Shown in pieces: positions 37,221 to 49,500 of a DNA stretch of 64,000 nt. Position 1 is the stretch's first letter, and every line of letters starts with the position of its first letter. The position numbers and the translations under genes are program-made. The stretch covers positions 6,696,001 through 6,760,000 of the forward strand of contig OZ176051.1 in the NCBI GenBank assembly GCA_964247055.1, read 5' to 3'. Under the pieces are notes generated by a model. It had not been told where the DNA came from. It saw nothing but the letters and a program-made list of their open reading frames with translations, and did not search any database. This DNA comes from Paragordius varius (taxonomy: Eukaryota > Nematomorpha).

Positions 37221-37878
37221 AATCACACTTCAGCGTAAACAATATACATTTATTTGTCTGTTGCATTAGCGATTTTTTAAAAAAAATTCCAGAAAAAAAT
37301 GTCGGCAAAAAAGTTTGAGATAAGAAAATTTTTAAATTAAATTTCTCTGAGTATAAAATTACCCAAAAAGAAGGTAATGGAGTGTTAACAATTAGCAGAA
37401 AAATTAATCTCCTAACTTAAATTTTATTTTCTAAAATAACCCCAAAAACTGTTGTGCAATTAGCTATATTTTAAAAATTGATCAACATTTTTGATGGCAA
37501 AGTAATAAATAGCTAGAAATTTTATATACATTTTATTCAAGATAACAATTTTGTATTCACCCAAATATTGCCCTTTCTTGAGTCAATCGAGGGTATATTT
37601 TGTATTTAACTTTTTTAGTTTTGTTAATATAGTCATAATTTAATTATATTCATTTTCAAAAAGAACATTTTTATATGATAGTATTATTTTTCCACTTGGT
37701 GATTAGGTAGTATGATAAATAATGGCATCGAATGCGAATTTATTGACAATTTTTAATCCAGCAAAATACTTATCGGTCAAAAAGTGATGTCTCTCTGCCT
37801 AATTAATCATTTGATATTTCAACAAGAATAATCGGGTTAAAAAAATTTGAAGATCTATAATTTTGAAATATAATAAAG

Positions 37879-38128
37879 CAGAGGTGTTCAACGCAAATCC
37901 TGGGCCGCATTTGGAATATATATATGGGTATTAACAAATATTTAATTAGGTTTTATACCTAAAAGGGTAAAAACAACTATTTATTTTATCATTTTTGGCT
38001 AGTTCATTGCAACATTATAGGAAAGACATATCAGGAAATGTTTTTAACTAGATTTTGTAAGTTTTTATTTTTCAAATTTCTCGCGGGTCGCAGAATTATT
38101 TTGAAGGGTTGCATGTTGGACACCCCTG
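37879..38128. mobile_element. hAT MITE (CAGNGGTGTTCAAC family, copy 1)
   Basis: 250 bases; left end CAGAGGTGTTCAACGCAAAT, right end GTTGGACACCCCTG. Flanking 8-mers TAATAAAG and ATATAAAG match at 6 of 8. Same family as 51088-51396 and 55173-55452. Non-coding. Confidence 0.8.
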
Positions 38129-40236
38129 ATATAAAGGATGAAACATTGTCGTTCTCAAACGCTAGTAGAGTATTGATAAAGCAAAAAATGAACGGAAGCT
38201 AATTAATTCAAAAAATGCATTATTTTTAAAAAAAACAGTATAGTTTTAAAAATATGTATAAATCTACTCTTCACGAATCCGTAAAATTATTTATAAGGAT
38301 TGTCAAACCTCTTGTTATATATGACAGTATCTCTACCATGGTATGAATCTACATATTGATATTCTTGGCTAAATTGGAAAAATTATTATTCTTGTGCCAT
38401 ATGAATTCCGATCGTTCCAATATAACATATATTAAGGGCCAGATTAAAGTTAATAATTGAGACATAGGTTTTAGCCTTAGATAATTATTTTTCTATTACA
38501 TAATGATGATATCATAAAAACGATTAAATTGATAGAGAAAATCAACTATAGTGCTTATTAGGTGCCGTATTACGAAAAGATATAATTAAAATAATTGACA
38601 AATAACTGTATTATAGTTGGGAAATTATAACCTGATAAACTTTTTTTTATGCTGATACTTCATAGGATCCAAATAAAATTTTAATGGGCAAAAGTTTTGT
38701 GTGTTATATTGCATGGATATTCAAGTACAGTTGAGTTCCTTTTTTTGCCAATATTAAAAAAAATGTCTCCTAGAATTGCGTTAGCTTTATCACTGAGTTC
38801 TGCTAAATTTCTTCCAGGATATTGTCTCCATCCACCTTATTTCTCTTCGGCTTCCTGTCCGTGTACAACTGACCTTTCCTACATCAACGACTTCCCCTAT
38901 ATGCTTTGAAAAAATTAAACGATCCTTTAATAAATTTCTTTAACTCTGGAAATTTGTAAAGAAAATACTCCGACAAAATAACTAATGACAATATAATATA
39001 TTTCATTGCTTGGGTCATGATGTCCATCCATCCGCACACTATCCTAATTTGACCACATTGTGAGATCTAAAAAAATAGGCTGTATGTAAAAATGTTTCCA
39101 TATTTATTAGCTATTTTATATATAAAATACTACTAACCACTTTTACATAGGGCAAAATATATTTAGAATGTTATATTATGCCAATCGGAATTCCTCTATA
39201 ATTTTTTATGATCCAAGGTTTTAAATAAAATCGTTTTATTATTAATATTGAAGCAATTATACAGATAAGAAACTTGATCTGAGACGTTTTTCTTTATTGG
39301 CTAGGTTGCACTTTAATAAATATCACCAATCGAAAAATACTAAAATCTTTTTTTTTCAATTTAATTTTCACAGTGATCAAATTATATATTTGTATCTTAA
39401 TTGCATAAATATTACAAAATTATCTCTTATTATTCAGTTTTAAAGGTAATTTTTTTGTTTACATTGTGTAAAACAACCGTATAATTCTCAAATTTCATAC
39501 GTTTTCGAATTTTAATTGCACTCATAAATCACTCTTTACATTACATAGAGTCGAAACTAAACCTAATAAATTTTTTATAGTTAGCTATTAACATAATTAC
39601 CAATAAACAACTGATAATTGCTAGGTAATAATTTATTCATTGTGTGTAAACATTTTAATTAATTAAGGCAATTTTTTATTTTAATTCTAATATTGATAAG
39701 GTCTCCATTCCTAACTAGGCCCAAATTTTTAATTTTGGGTAAAATAATATAGTTTTAAGTTTATCATAATTTGGCTTTATCAATAACACTAGAAGCAAAG
39801 ATTTTGAAAAAAAATTGAGATAATTTATATTTGCACTATTTGATAATTTATAATACATATAGTGCGCGCATCGCGTTTGTGTGTGACATAAAGGGGAAAA
39901 ACGTAAGTGAAAACACATTCATTCATAATATATAAAACACATACATAAATATTTTGTCTTTCCTTTTTTCGATTTTTTAATTTATTTATCATATTCATTA
40001 AATAGATAGGTGTACGCATACCTAATTCTTATTCGCTATAATTATATCATCTTTTTTGTTGTCTATAAATATCGTACCATATTTTGCGGTCAGTCTATGA
40101 CATTATATTAACACACATTTAAAGGTGTATAACCTGTTTTGTCTCACGTTAGATTTTTTACCAATTTTGTGATATATAAATACATATCCTCGAATATCGC
40201 TCAAATTTCGACTTCAACTTCTTTTTGTAAGTTTAA
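38129..40236. other. Intergenic, 5' flank of the SLC17 gene
   Basis: A GC-richer island at about 38690-38910 has a 70-codon forward frame and partly open reverse frames, but no splice context or recognised domain; it is probably an eroded gene or transposon piece. The last few hundred bases before 40237 must hold the SLC17 promoter and 5' UTR, but no specific element stands out. Confidence 0.4.
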
Positions 40237-43200
40237 ATGGAGAATAATTACACCACCGACAGTATTAATCGTGAAAATATGAATTCGGCGACCGCAGGAG
40301 GTCCCCCCATCCCCTCACCCAGAATAGTTAATCCTCCTGGCCCTGGGCCTGTTTATTCGACTGAACGAGATATGGCGGCCCGCATTGAACAGACAGCTCC
40401 ATTAATTCCTAAAAACAAAAATAACCCAGATGTAGTTAGCGATTTAGCTGTTGTTAATAAATCTCCATATGGAGATACGGTCATTCCCACCTCAACGAGA
40501 CAATCATTTAGAAATGGTGGGAGCAGACGACTTAGAAATGAAGATCCTAGTTTTTATTTTTTCGATATTTATATTATACTAACTAAATATGCACTTCATT
40601 TCTATCATTTGAGAAACAGTTTTATATATATATATAATATTTAAATTTATTGATTGATTTGATATTTGTATCTTAGGTTAACGATTTTACATTATTGGCC
40701 GTAAATCATTTATATGTTATCATTTTTTTCGTTTTGTTTGTACTCTTAAATAGTTTTGCAATGTTGATATATATATATATATATATTGTGAGTAATAAGC
40801 GATACACAGTATTGATTTAATATAGTTTATTTATCTCAGCTATAACATTAAAAATACCCATAAAAGTTGGTATGAAATATATTTATTTATAAGTTATGAA
40901 ATGCATATTTTTAATCTCTAACCTTTAGTTGACATTTTTGTCGTTGATTAAATTTTATTTTTAGGTGATAGTTATATTAATATATATTCTATAAATTTAA
41001 ATTTAAAAGCTTTGAAGATTTATAATAAGTTTTGTTCTTTGTTAAGAATTTTCATAAATTAATCCACACATTGATTTTAAAAAAACTTAATCGCTCTCCA
41101 CATGGGAAAATATATTCAATTATATATTAAGTTTTCGCTAATATAAGATTCTAAAATTGTTATTTTTATCAAAATCAATACTTTTATTTTGTAGGTTCAT
41201 ATTTTTACATCCAAAATTATTTACCAATCATTATATTACATTTATACTTGTAATTTGAGAATAAATTTGTTAAGCTTGTATTACACTTTATATTACAGGG
41301 TTATTTCCTTGTACATTAAGCTCATTCAAATTAATTTTAAATGGTGAGTTTTTTAGCAGGATTTTTTTTCAAGTTTTTTTATTTTTATGTCTTACAAAGT
41401 TATTCGTTCACGGCGAAGTATATAAATATTCCTTTAATAATACATATTATACTCTGGTTTTAATGTGGTTATATGATTAGTGATTACAATCATTCTTAAA
41501 TATCTATCTTTTTGAATATAAATGTGTAATTATAAATCACATTTTAACAACACTTTACAGAGTGCTGCTTATCAGCGCGTCATACTCTAGCTCTCTTGGG
41601 GTTTTTTGGATTTGTGACAGTTTATGCCTTACGAGCCAATCTTAGCGTAGCCATTGTGGCCATGGTAAATAATACGGCTGAGGCTAAAGCTATCAAAAAA
41701 AGTGTCACTCAATGTGCTCATGATGCCAACGCTAAAGTAACACCTGCTGTAACGGAAAGAAATCCAAATATTAAGGTATGTTTTTAAGGATAAATTTGGA
41801 TAAGAGTTTTGTAGAACATTTTAATATGAAAAGTGTTGTTAGTTTGTCAATTTGTAACTTTATACTTGATCCAATTTTTTCATTATCTTTTATACAAGTT
41901 ATCTATCCAATTTCATTTATAAATGTGATATACCAACTTAAAATATTAAATTATATACTAATCGATATTTTGTCGTTATACCTTAATCCAATCTAGATAC
42001 AAACTTTTGTTGCCATCGTTTTAAATATCGATTTACTTTGTTTGCCATTAGTTTTTAATTTTTAATATATATATTTTAGCTTGGTGAATTTCATTGGAGC
42101 GGGACGACTCAGGGTTACATTTTAGCTGGATTCTTTTATGGATATCTATTTACCCAAATCCCTGGGGGTTGGTTAGCTACCATAAGTGCCAAGTATACAT
42201 TGGGTTTGGGTGTTTTATGGACTGCTGTACTTACGCTTTTTACAGCGCCTGCTGCCAGGTTAAGTCCATGGGCCTTGCTAGTTTTGCGCGTTTTGGAGGG
42301 TTTGGGAGAGGTGATTTTTTTGAAAAAAATTATTTAAACATAATTTTATGTACCCAGTGTAGAAACTTTGTAAAATAGTTTTTCTTTTTCGATTAATATT
42401 TTTTTTAATTAATATTTTAGGGTGTCACTTTTCCTGCTATGCATGCTATTTGGGCCAAATGGGCTCCTCCTCTAGAAAGAAGCAAACTTGTAGCTTTTAC
42501 ATATGCGGGTATTAAAAAAACTCATTTTTATCTTAAACAAAATATCCATAAATATTTTATTTCTTATTGGTCAAACTCAATTTTTATTTAGGTGCCCCTA
42601 TGGGTAATGTAATTGCTTATCCACTCTCTGGTTATTTAGCACAAAAAGGATTTGCTGGTGGTTGGCCATCTATTTTTTATGTCATGGGTAAGTATATATA
42701 TCCATATGCGTCCATATAGTTTTGTATCTTTAAAAATATGGGTCAAATAATTAGTTTTTTTATCATCACGCAGGTCTGATGGGATGTGTATGGTACATTT
42801 TTTGGCAATTTTTTGTGTATGAAACACCGGCCCAACATCCACGCATTTCCAACGCTGAGCTTGCTTACCTCCAAAAAAATATTAGATCTGATAAAGATAA
42901 GGTATAGTATAACAATATAATTGGTGTTTGATTTTGGAGTATGCGATATACAGCTGCAAATAATTAAAAATTTTTATAAAAAATTTGGACAGTTCTAATT
43001 TTTAGGAATTATAAGTCTTTTTGGTAAAACTTATTACATGTATTTTACAATATGTCCATAATTAATTCATTGTATTCCTCATTTATTTTAGCCTCCTATT
43101 CCCTGGATTAAAATTTTTACATCCGTGCGGTTTTGGGCCATAGCAGTCGCTCATTTCTCCTACAATTGGGGTTTTTACACCATGATCACAATTTTACCAA

Positions 43201-45186
43201 AGTTTTTTAAAGATGTCCTAAATCTTAACATGGAATCGGTATGCATCCTAACTTTTCACAATTGTGTAAAAAACTTTTTTTAATATTTTTTTGTATTAAT
43301 TAACTGCAGAATGGTTTGTACTCGGCATTACCATTTTTAGCCCAATGGGCCGTTATTGGGGTTTCTGGTGCTGCGGCTGATTATATGCGAACCGGTTGTG
43401 GTTTAACCACTACGCTCGTTAGAAGAATTTTTAACACTTGCGGTATTTATTACTGTGTACCTTTTAATTTTGTTAACTAATAACCGCTTTTTTATATTTT
43501 AAAAGCACATATTTCCAATATTTACTTGTAAACGCTAATACAGTATGAATAAAAATATATTGCTTATCTTTTTATTAAATATTACCAAATAGTATTCGGT
43601 ATAAAGAGCATTATTATTGACTTTGGTGCATAGAAAAATGTTGAACGCTTTTTGTTTTTGGCCAATAATATTATACTATGTGTAAAAGCTATTTGATCTA
43701 TATAAAATAACTGTGTAATTTTACTCATACCGCGCAATTTTAATATACAGAGAGACTTGTGATGTTTATACAAACATTTTTATTTTTTTATACGTTTAAG
43801 GTCTAATTATACCGGCTTGCTTTTTGATTGGTGTTGGTTATGTTCGGTGCAATGTCCCACTCGCCATAGCCTTGTTGACAATCGGTGTTGGATTTACTGG
43901 GATGGCCCATGTTGGATTCTTTGTCAGTCATTTGGATATTGCTCCCCCTTATGCCGGTAAATGTTTTGTTTCATTTAAAAAAAATTAATTTTTTTTCATT
44001 AGAAGGCCTAAATTAAAAAAGCCAACAGACTATGTTCGCGCAATTGAAAATAAGTAAAAAAATTATATTTGAAATTGAACGGTCCAACATGTTGTCCGGA
44101 AAATTGTCTCAAAGACACGATTGTGGACTTGTATTTTCAAAAAACCCTTTTTAACAAGGGATGGAAAAAAAGGGCGAAGCTACGCGGCATTTCATTTTAT
44201 TTTTTCGACATTTGGATTTGAATGGGTCTACCGGTTTCAGGAAACAGATCAGAAAGACACCACTTTATATAATACACAATCGATATTAATTTGTTTTGTG
44301 TAAATTGTTTAAAAATTCTGATAAATAATATTTTTTACGAAATTAAACGCGGTTTAAAGTTTATATTCATTTTTACGTTTAACGTCTATTTTACTATTAG
44401 GTATGCTTATGAGTTTAACAAACACCATTGCTACCATACCTGGGGCAGTTGCACCATCAGTGGCCACAGCAATCACCAAAGATAATGTAATTTTTTTGTT
44501 TAAAAAATTAAATTAATTTTCTCTTGTTTTAAACACTTTTGTTTGATAGCAAGTTTTAGAAAATTGGAATAGTTTGTTTAAAGGAAATTCGCAAAACCCA
44601 CACAATAACTTTAAAATTTTTTATAATTTAAATCAAATATATTTTCAGCAATTACTTGCCGTAAAAAATAAATATTATTTTTTTATTTAAAAAATTCATT
44701 TAAAGATATTTGCATATCAAAACATAAAACGCTAAGTTTAAAATTGGGATTATTCGATTCATTTGGTAAACAATATTATTATTATGAACATATACAAGAA
44801 ATAAATAAAATTGGTAAATTCTTCCATCATATGACCATTGTAAAATTAGTTTTCATTTTTCTCTTTAATAATAGCCGGATGCCGAACATTGGCGTATCGT
44901 TTTCTTTATAGCTGCCATCATTTACATTACGGGGGCGTTGTTTTACCTCATTTTCGTTTCGGGAGAGGAACAGCCCTGGGCCCGGGTGGCTAGATCACGA
45001 TCTATAACAAACGCTCCCCCAGGTTCTAAGATTCAAGATGCGCTTGATGATGAACAGGCACCCATTACAGCCGTAAGGCGAAAAAGTGAAAGACCCGAAG
45101 ATATTAGTGCTGCCGTTGGCACAATAAACTTGAATGATGCCGAGCGCAAAGGATTGGAAACGGAAATGAAAGATTTTTATGATTAG
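40237..45186 (+). CDS. Sialin-like SLC17 family anion transporter, 11 exons
   Basis: Exons: 40237-40549, 41561-41775, 42080-42310, 42421-42508, 42592-42687, 42774-42901, 43092-43238, 43310-43442, 43801-43956, 44401-44486 and 44875-45186; all introns are GT-AG, phases agree, and the product is 634 residues. It is a major-facilitator protein, closest to sialin (SLC17A5): [16 protein letters not shown] in helix 1, [26 protein letters not shown], the [20 protein letters not shown] block and [22 protein letters not shown], and [22 protein letters not shown] text in helix 10-11. SLC17 proteins move organic anions (sialic acid, glutamate, phosphate), often H+-coupled, in lysosomal, vesicular or plasma membranes; the substrate here cannot be read off. 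The N-terminal tail (about 104 residues, Pro-rich, with a TAPLIPK motif reminiscent of sialin's dileucine signal) and a C-terminal tail of roughly 75 residues are longer than usual. The exon 1 donor is the least certain site (40549 chosen for phase). Confidence 0.93.
44010..44280 (-). repeat. Stray satellite monomer in SLC17 intron 9
   Basis: In complement this stretch shares CCATTCAAATCCAAATGTCG and CCGGTAGAC-like text with the satellite monomers at 20098-20300, and ATTGTCTCAAAG / CCGGACAACATGTTG correspond to the second monomer there. It is thus one to two copies, in opposite orientation, 24 kb from the array. It makes intron 9 (43957-44400) longer than most other introns of the gene. Confidence 0.7.
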
Positions 45187-46045
45187 GGACGGTCGGTCGG
45201 TGTAATCTGATTCACCACCATCATCGGAATTATATCTTTATACTTACGACGACCTGGCTATCTTCTACTTTCTTAATCTCACAACATTTCTGAGCTATAC
45301 ACATGTGCGGTAGCTAAAATTTACAAATTTATTCATATGTGACACACTATTTGCACTACAGGGCTGATTAAAATGATTATATATTTTATGATTTTTATAT
45401 AGTGAATATAAATTTTTTTGTATTCAATCCCTGTCAATTTGAACCGATTACAACATTTATGATCATATTTAATGCAATACATATTCTAATCAAATTACTT
45501 TATTGTCAATTGTAAATAATGCTAAAACAAATTTATATGTTATAAATAAGTAAGTCTTCTGATTCTATGCAATACTTATTTGATAATTTTTAACCCTTAT
45601 TTGATTTTATGGTAAAGTTTTGTTTGCAATCTCACACATTACCACGCATCTTATATCTTTCCATTTTGTTAAAAAAAAAACATTTGACTGAAGTTTGCGT
45701 ATCATCAAATTCACTTTTATGTATTGTATATATTTTTAGTGTATCCGTCAAAGTTATCGGGTTGTGTTTTATGAATAACGCTATATTTTAGGTTTATGTT
45801 ATACTTTTTATTTTCCTTGTATATATTTTGACCCACTACAAGAAGTGATTTAAATATTTTTAAAATTTGTCAAATAACTCAATTATGGCCAAAGTGTACA
45901 TCTTTTTTCAACGAATTCCACCTTTCCTATATAAGATACTAATACTAGTCAACGTAATTTTTTCCCATTAGATGTATAAAACAAACACATTTTGGTTTAT
46001 CAAATAATAAACAAATATGATATTATATTTTATGGTCTTATTATA
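45187..46045. other. SLC17 3' flank
   Basis: No further coding exon. The 60-codon frame at 45609-45791 is unsupported. An AATAAA occurs near 46004; nearer ATAAATAAG text (about 45542) could serve as a weaker poly(A) signal. Confidence 0.4.
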
Positions 46046-46721
46046 TATACCATTTACACTTCAAGAGTGTCCTTGAACAATTCAAGTTGGTCCTTGAACA
46101 ATTAAAGTTGGTCCTTAAAATTTATAAATTTTGATTTAACCATAATTTTTGCATTTATTTTTTTATTTAATTATTTATTAACCCAATTTTCTTTATTTAT
46201 TATATATTTATTCATTTAAAAATAAATTTTTTTATTGAAAAACCACTTTTTTTGTTTAAAACTATTTTTTTTTCAATTGAACAAAATTATTGACTTTTAA
46301 ATGTTTTTAATGAAAAATTTTAATTAATAACCCAGAAAACTTATATATTTATTCATTTCGTGTTAAAATCTTATAAATATCTAAATTTATTTTAAGAAAT
46401 TAATAAAGATATACGGTTTTTCAAAGATTAAAAGTTGATATCGATTTAAAATTTATGTTAAATAATAGAAAATAGGTTAAAAACAATAAAATAGACGAAT
46501 TATTTTCGATTTGATTGATAAAAGTTAAAAACAAAACAAAAAAGTTAAAGGACCAACTTATTGTTCAAGGACCAACTTGAATTGTTCAAGGACCAACTTG
46601 AACTGTTCAAGGACCAACTTGAACTGTTCAAGGACCAACTTGAATTGTTCAAGGACCAACTTGAACTATCCAAGGACCAACTTGAATTGTTCAAGGACAC
46701 TCTTGAAGTGTAAATGGTATA
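46046..46721. mobile_element. MITE with tandem-repeat inverted ends (GGTCC family, copy 2)
   Basis: The left end is TATACCATTTACACTTCAAG and the right end is its complement, ending GTAAATGGTATA. The right arm carries about six to seven inverted 21-base units (AAGGACCAACTTGAA type), the left only two to three, so unit number differs between arms. The AT-rich core is about 420 bases. It is embedded in TA-rich sequence. Confidence 0.9.
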
Positions 46722-46836
46722 TTATATATATTATAATATATATATCTTAGCGTGTCGAAATTTGTTTATACGTTTTGCGAGATTAATATGTATTAGGTAA
46801 TTTGATGAATGAGTCGACTCAAATGCTAAAATATGT

Positions 46837-47412
46837 TATACTATTTGCACTTAAAGAGTGTCCTCGAACACTTCAAGTTGGTCCTTGAACATTTCAAGTT
46901 GGTCCTCGAACACTTCAAGGTGATCTCAAACACTTCAATTTGGTCCTTTTTTGTTTTGTTTTTAACTTTTATCAATCAAATCGTATATCCTTCATCTATT
47001 TTATCGTTTTAAACCTATTTCTATTATATAACATAAATTTTGAATCAATATCAACTTTTAATCATTAAGAAACCGTATATCTTTATAATTTCAATTATTT
47101 TGGGTATTTATAAGATTGTAAGACATAATTAAAATATATATAAGTTTTCTGATTTATTATTTACAATTTTTTATTAAAAACAATTAAAAGTAATAATTAT
47201 GTTAAATTGGAAAAAAATTAGTTTGAAACAAAAAAGTGGTTTTTGAATAGAAATTTTTATTTTTAAATATAAATATGTAGTAAATATATAAAATTAGGTT
47301 AAAAAATAATAAAAACAAAAAATAAATGCAAAATTATGGTTAAATTAAATTTTAAAAATTTTAAGGACCAACTTGAAGTGTTCAAGGACACTCTTGAAGT
47401 GCAAATGGTATA
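46837..47412. mobile_element. MITE with tandem-repeat inverted ends (GGTCC family, copy 3)
   Basis: The left end is TATACTATTTGCACTTAAAG and the right end GCAAATGGTATA. Its terminal subtype (ATTTGCA) matches the copy at 3442-4005 rather than its neighbour 115 bases away (ATTTACA), so the two adjacent copies are independent insertions, not a tandem duplication. The left arm has about four units, the right one to two. Confidence 0.88.
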
Positions 47413-48073
47413 TAACTCAAAATGAATGGTAAGATGCCATTACATGGCTTTAAACCTCAAACAGGTTAGGAACACCTTTTGAGTTGGATTACTTATAGGC
47501 GAATATTAGTCGCACTAACGCTTAATCACACAGGTCCTTATTAGGGGGAGTAACCGAAAAAAAAGTTTGCTGTAGAAATAAACTTAATGTGATAAAAAAG
47601 TAAAAACTAAAATACATTAAACAGATGATTTATGGCTATAACTAGGAAATTGAAAAACGCCTAAATTTTTTATGTTATTTTATCTTTCATTTCAAACAAA
47701 TTATTGATGAGACTTACGGTCGATTAAATAATCACAAACTTTTATGCAAAACAATTCTTTGGCGCAATGCTAAATATGCTAAGGCGTTTGGGGGTTTTAT
47801 TAGGTGTATAAAAAATTGTTTCTCAAGGTCTATAATTTTGATTATTTATATATGATATTTGATGGCTATATAAAAAATTATAATGAAATCAAATATATTT
47901 TTACAAAGATATGTATATTAGGACTAATTTAAAATTGGGTATTTATTATTTGATTATATAGTTTCAACGATAAATAACACCTAACACAATGGTCAAGTTT
48001 TGATATTTATATGTACTTTTAAGATCGATTGTTTTAGAAACAGAAACATAAAAAGTTTAAAATATAAAGTAGC
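47413..48073. other. Intergenic, no gene seen
   Basis: No supported gene or repeat; AT-rich with no frame of interest. Confidence 0.45.
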
Positions 48074-48227
48074 AATATTGGGATTATAATTCAGCTATAT
48101 GAATAAATTTATTAAACTGAATTTTCGATATTTAATTTTATTTTTACGTTTGACAAAGATTACTTGTAGTAATCAAATATCAGTTTAATAATTCATTCAA
48201 TTGCAGTTTATTATAATCCAAAATATT
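48074..48227. mobile_element. Foldback MITE, relative of the hAT-split element
   Basis: The left arm opens AATATTGGGATTATAATTCA and the right arm closes ATAATCCAAAATATT. The loop contains TTTGACAAAGATTACTTGTA, matching the loop of the element at 35627-37220. Arms are imperfect. Confidence 0.65.
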
Positions 48228-48722
48228 AATCAAGTTGTAAACAGAAGTTTTCAGTGTTTCCGAATACACAATATTATATTAGGGAATTGCTACAATCAAA
48301 AATACCAAAAAACAACTTGTTATTTTTTTATTTCGCCCATAGATATTTTGCCTTATCATATCTTAAGATGTTTGGTTACATTAGCGGTCAAAATCATGGT
48401 TTAATCGATATTCCTTTCTTCTATAAAAATTTATCAATCTGTAACTACTATGAGTCTATTATATTAACCCAAAAAACTATGATATAGCTGTACATTGGTT
48501 TAGTATAACTGATCAATGGAAATATTTAAATAATTATTATTTTTAAAAGAATATAGTAAATAAATTATTTATTATTTAATAATTATATATCCAGTTAAAA
48601 TTATTCATTAATCTTCATCTGAAATTTATAATTCTGTAATATACTTGAATTTTGACCTATCATTAAATGGAGTTAATGTGATAAATTATATTTCAATTAT
48701 AATTAATAAAGTCTAAATTTTA

Positions 48723-48990
48723 ATATGTGCCACCCTCAATTCACTCTTGTGCAATTCGAATTCCCCTCTAACAATTACCGTTCCCCCCTGAACATTTCGA
48801 AACTATAAATAATTTTTGCTGGGAAATTATAACAATATGATTTTTTATGGCATAATTTATTTTTTTTCCGTATTATGATAAATTTAAACGAAATTTTACT
48901 TGTAAAAATATACAAAAGCACTAGGTTTAATTTTGGAAATTTTCGAAAAATTTGAAATATTTAAAGGGTGAATTCGAACAGATCAAGGGT

Positions 48991-48992
<2 letters not shown>
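48723..48992. mobile_element. Eroded MITE of the TTCACCC family (copy 4)
   Basis: The left side has three diverged units (CAATTCACTCTTGTGCAATT, then GAATTCCCCTC, then GTTCCCCCC). The right side ends AGGGTGAATTCGAAC...CAAGGGTGTGATATA and runs directly into a TA microsatellite. The terminal TATACCATTT is not clearly preserved on the left. It is the oldest-looking copy in the window. Confidence 0.55.

Positions 48993-49042
<50 letters not shown>
48993..49042. repeat. TA microsatellite, about 25 units
   Basis: Uninterrupted TA dinucleotides abutting the right end of an eroded MITE and followed by TACACCATTT, which resembles the MITE terminus. The longest TA run in the window. Confidence 0.9.
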
Positions 49043-49045
<3 letters not shown>

Positions 49046-49500
49046 CATTTCTTAAAAGTATTGGTTTCGACCAAACACAATGCTTTTTTCAGCACAACTG
49101 AATCAATATTGCGTTTGGTGGAAAGAATGTTGCTTTTGACAAGAAAATGGTTTATAAAAATATTATCGTATTTTTATTATGGTTTTTTTTATAAAATTTT
49201 GCTTATAATCATGAAGGTTAAAGGATAACATACCCACAAATGTTAAATCTATGATTATATATTATTTTCAAAAGTTAACTTACATTCATCCATATCAACG
49301 TTTTCTTATTATAAATTTCAAAATATATTTTTACCTTCCATTCTTCTTATAATATCTATATAAAAAAATAATTTTACTATATTCCATAATACAACTGCAC
49401 ATTGTGAATAAATCTTAAAAATGACTAAGTCATGTGTCAAGTTTGGGAAGAATTGTATTTTAGTAAAAACAAATAGATTATTAATATATTTATTGTTTAA

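Larger units (their letters stand above)
35341..37384 (+). mobile_element. TTAA-flanked element, copy 3, carrying a nested MITE and hAT
   Basis: It is flanked by TTAA at 35337-35340 and 37385-37388. The left end is CACTTCATTTTC with GGGGTAGTTTTATCAGAG further in; the complement of the right end is CACTCCATTACC with GGGTAATTTTATACTCAGAG. Removing the hAT and one duplication leaves about 650 bases, similar to other copies. The word TCCAAAACACC near its left arm recurs in copy 4 (49501-49993). Confidence 0.65.

Noticed and set aside
42094-42378. 94-codon frame starting [10 protein letters not shown]
   Set aside because: A shifted frame over SLC17 exon 3; the phase-matched frame gives the conserved transporter sequence.
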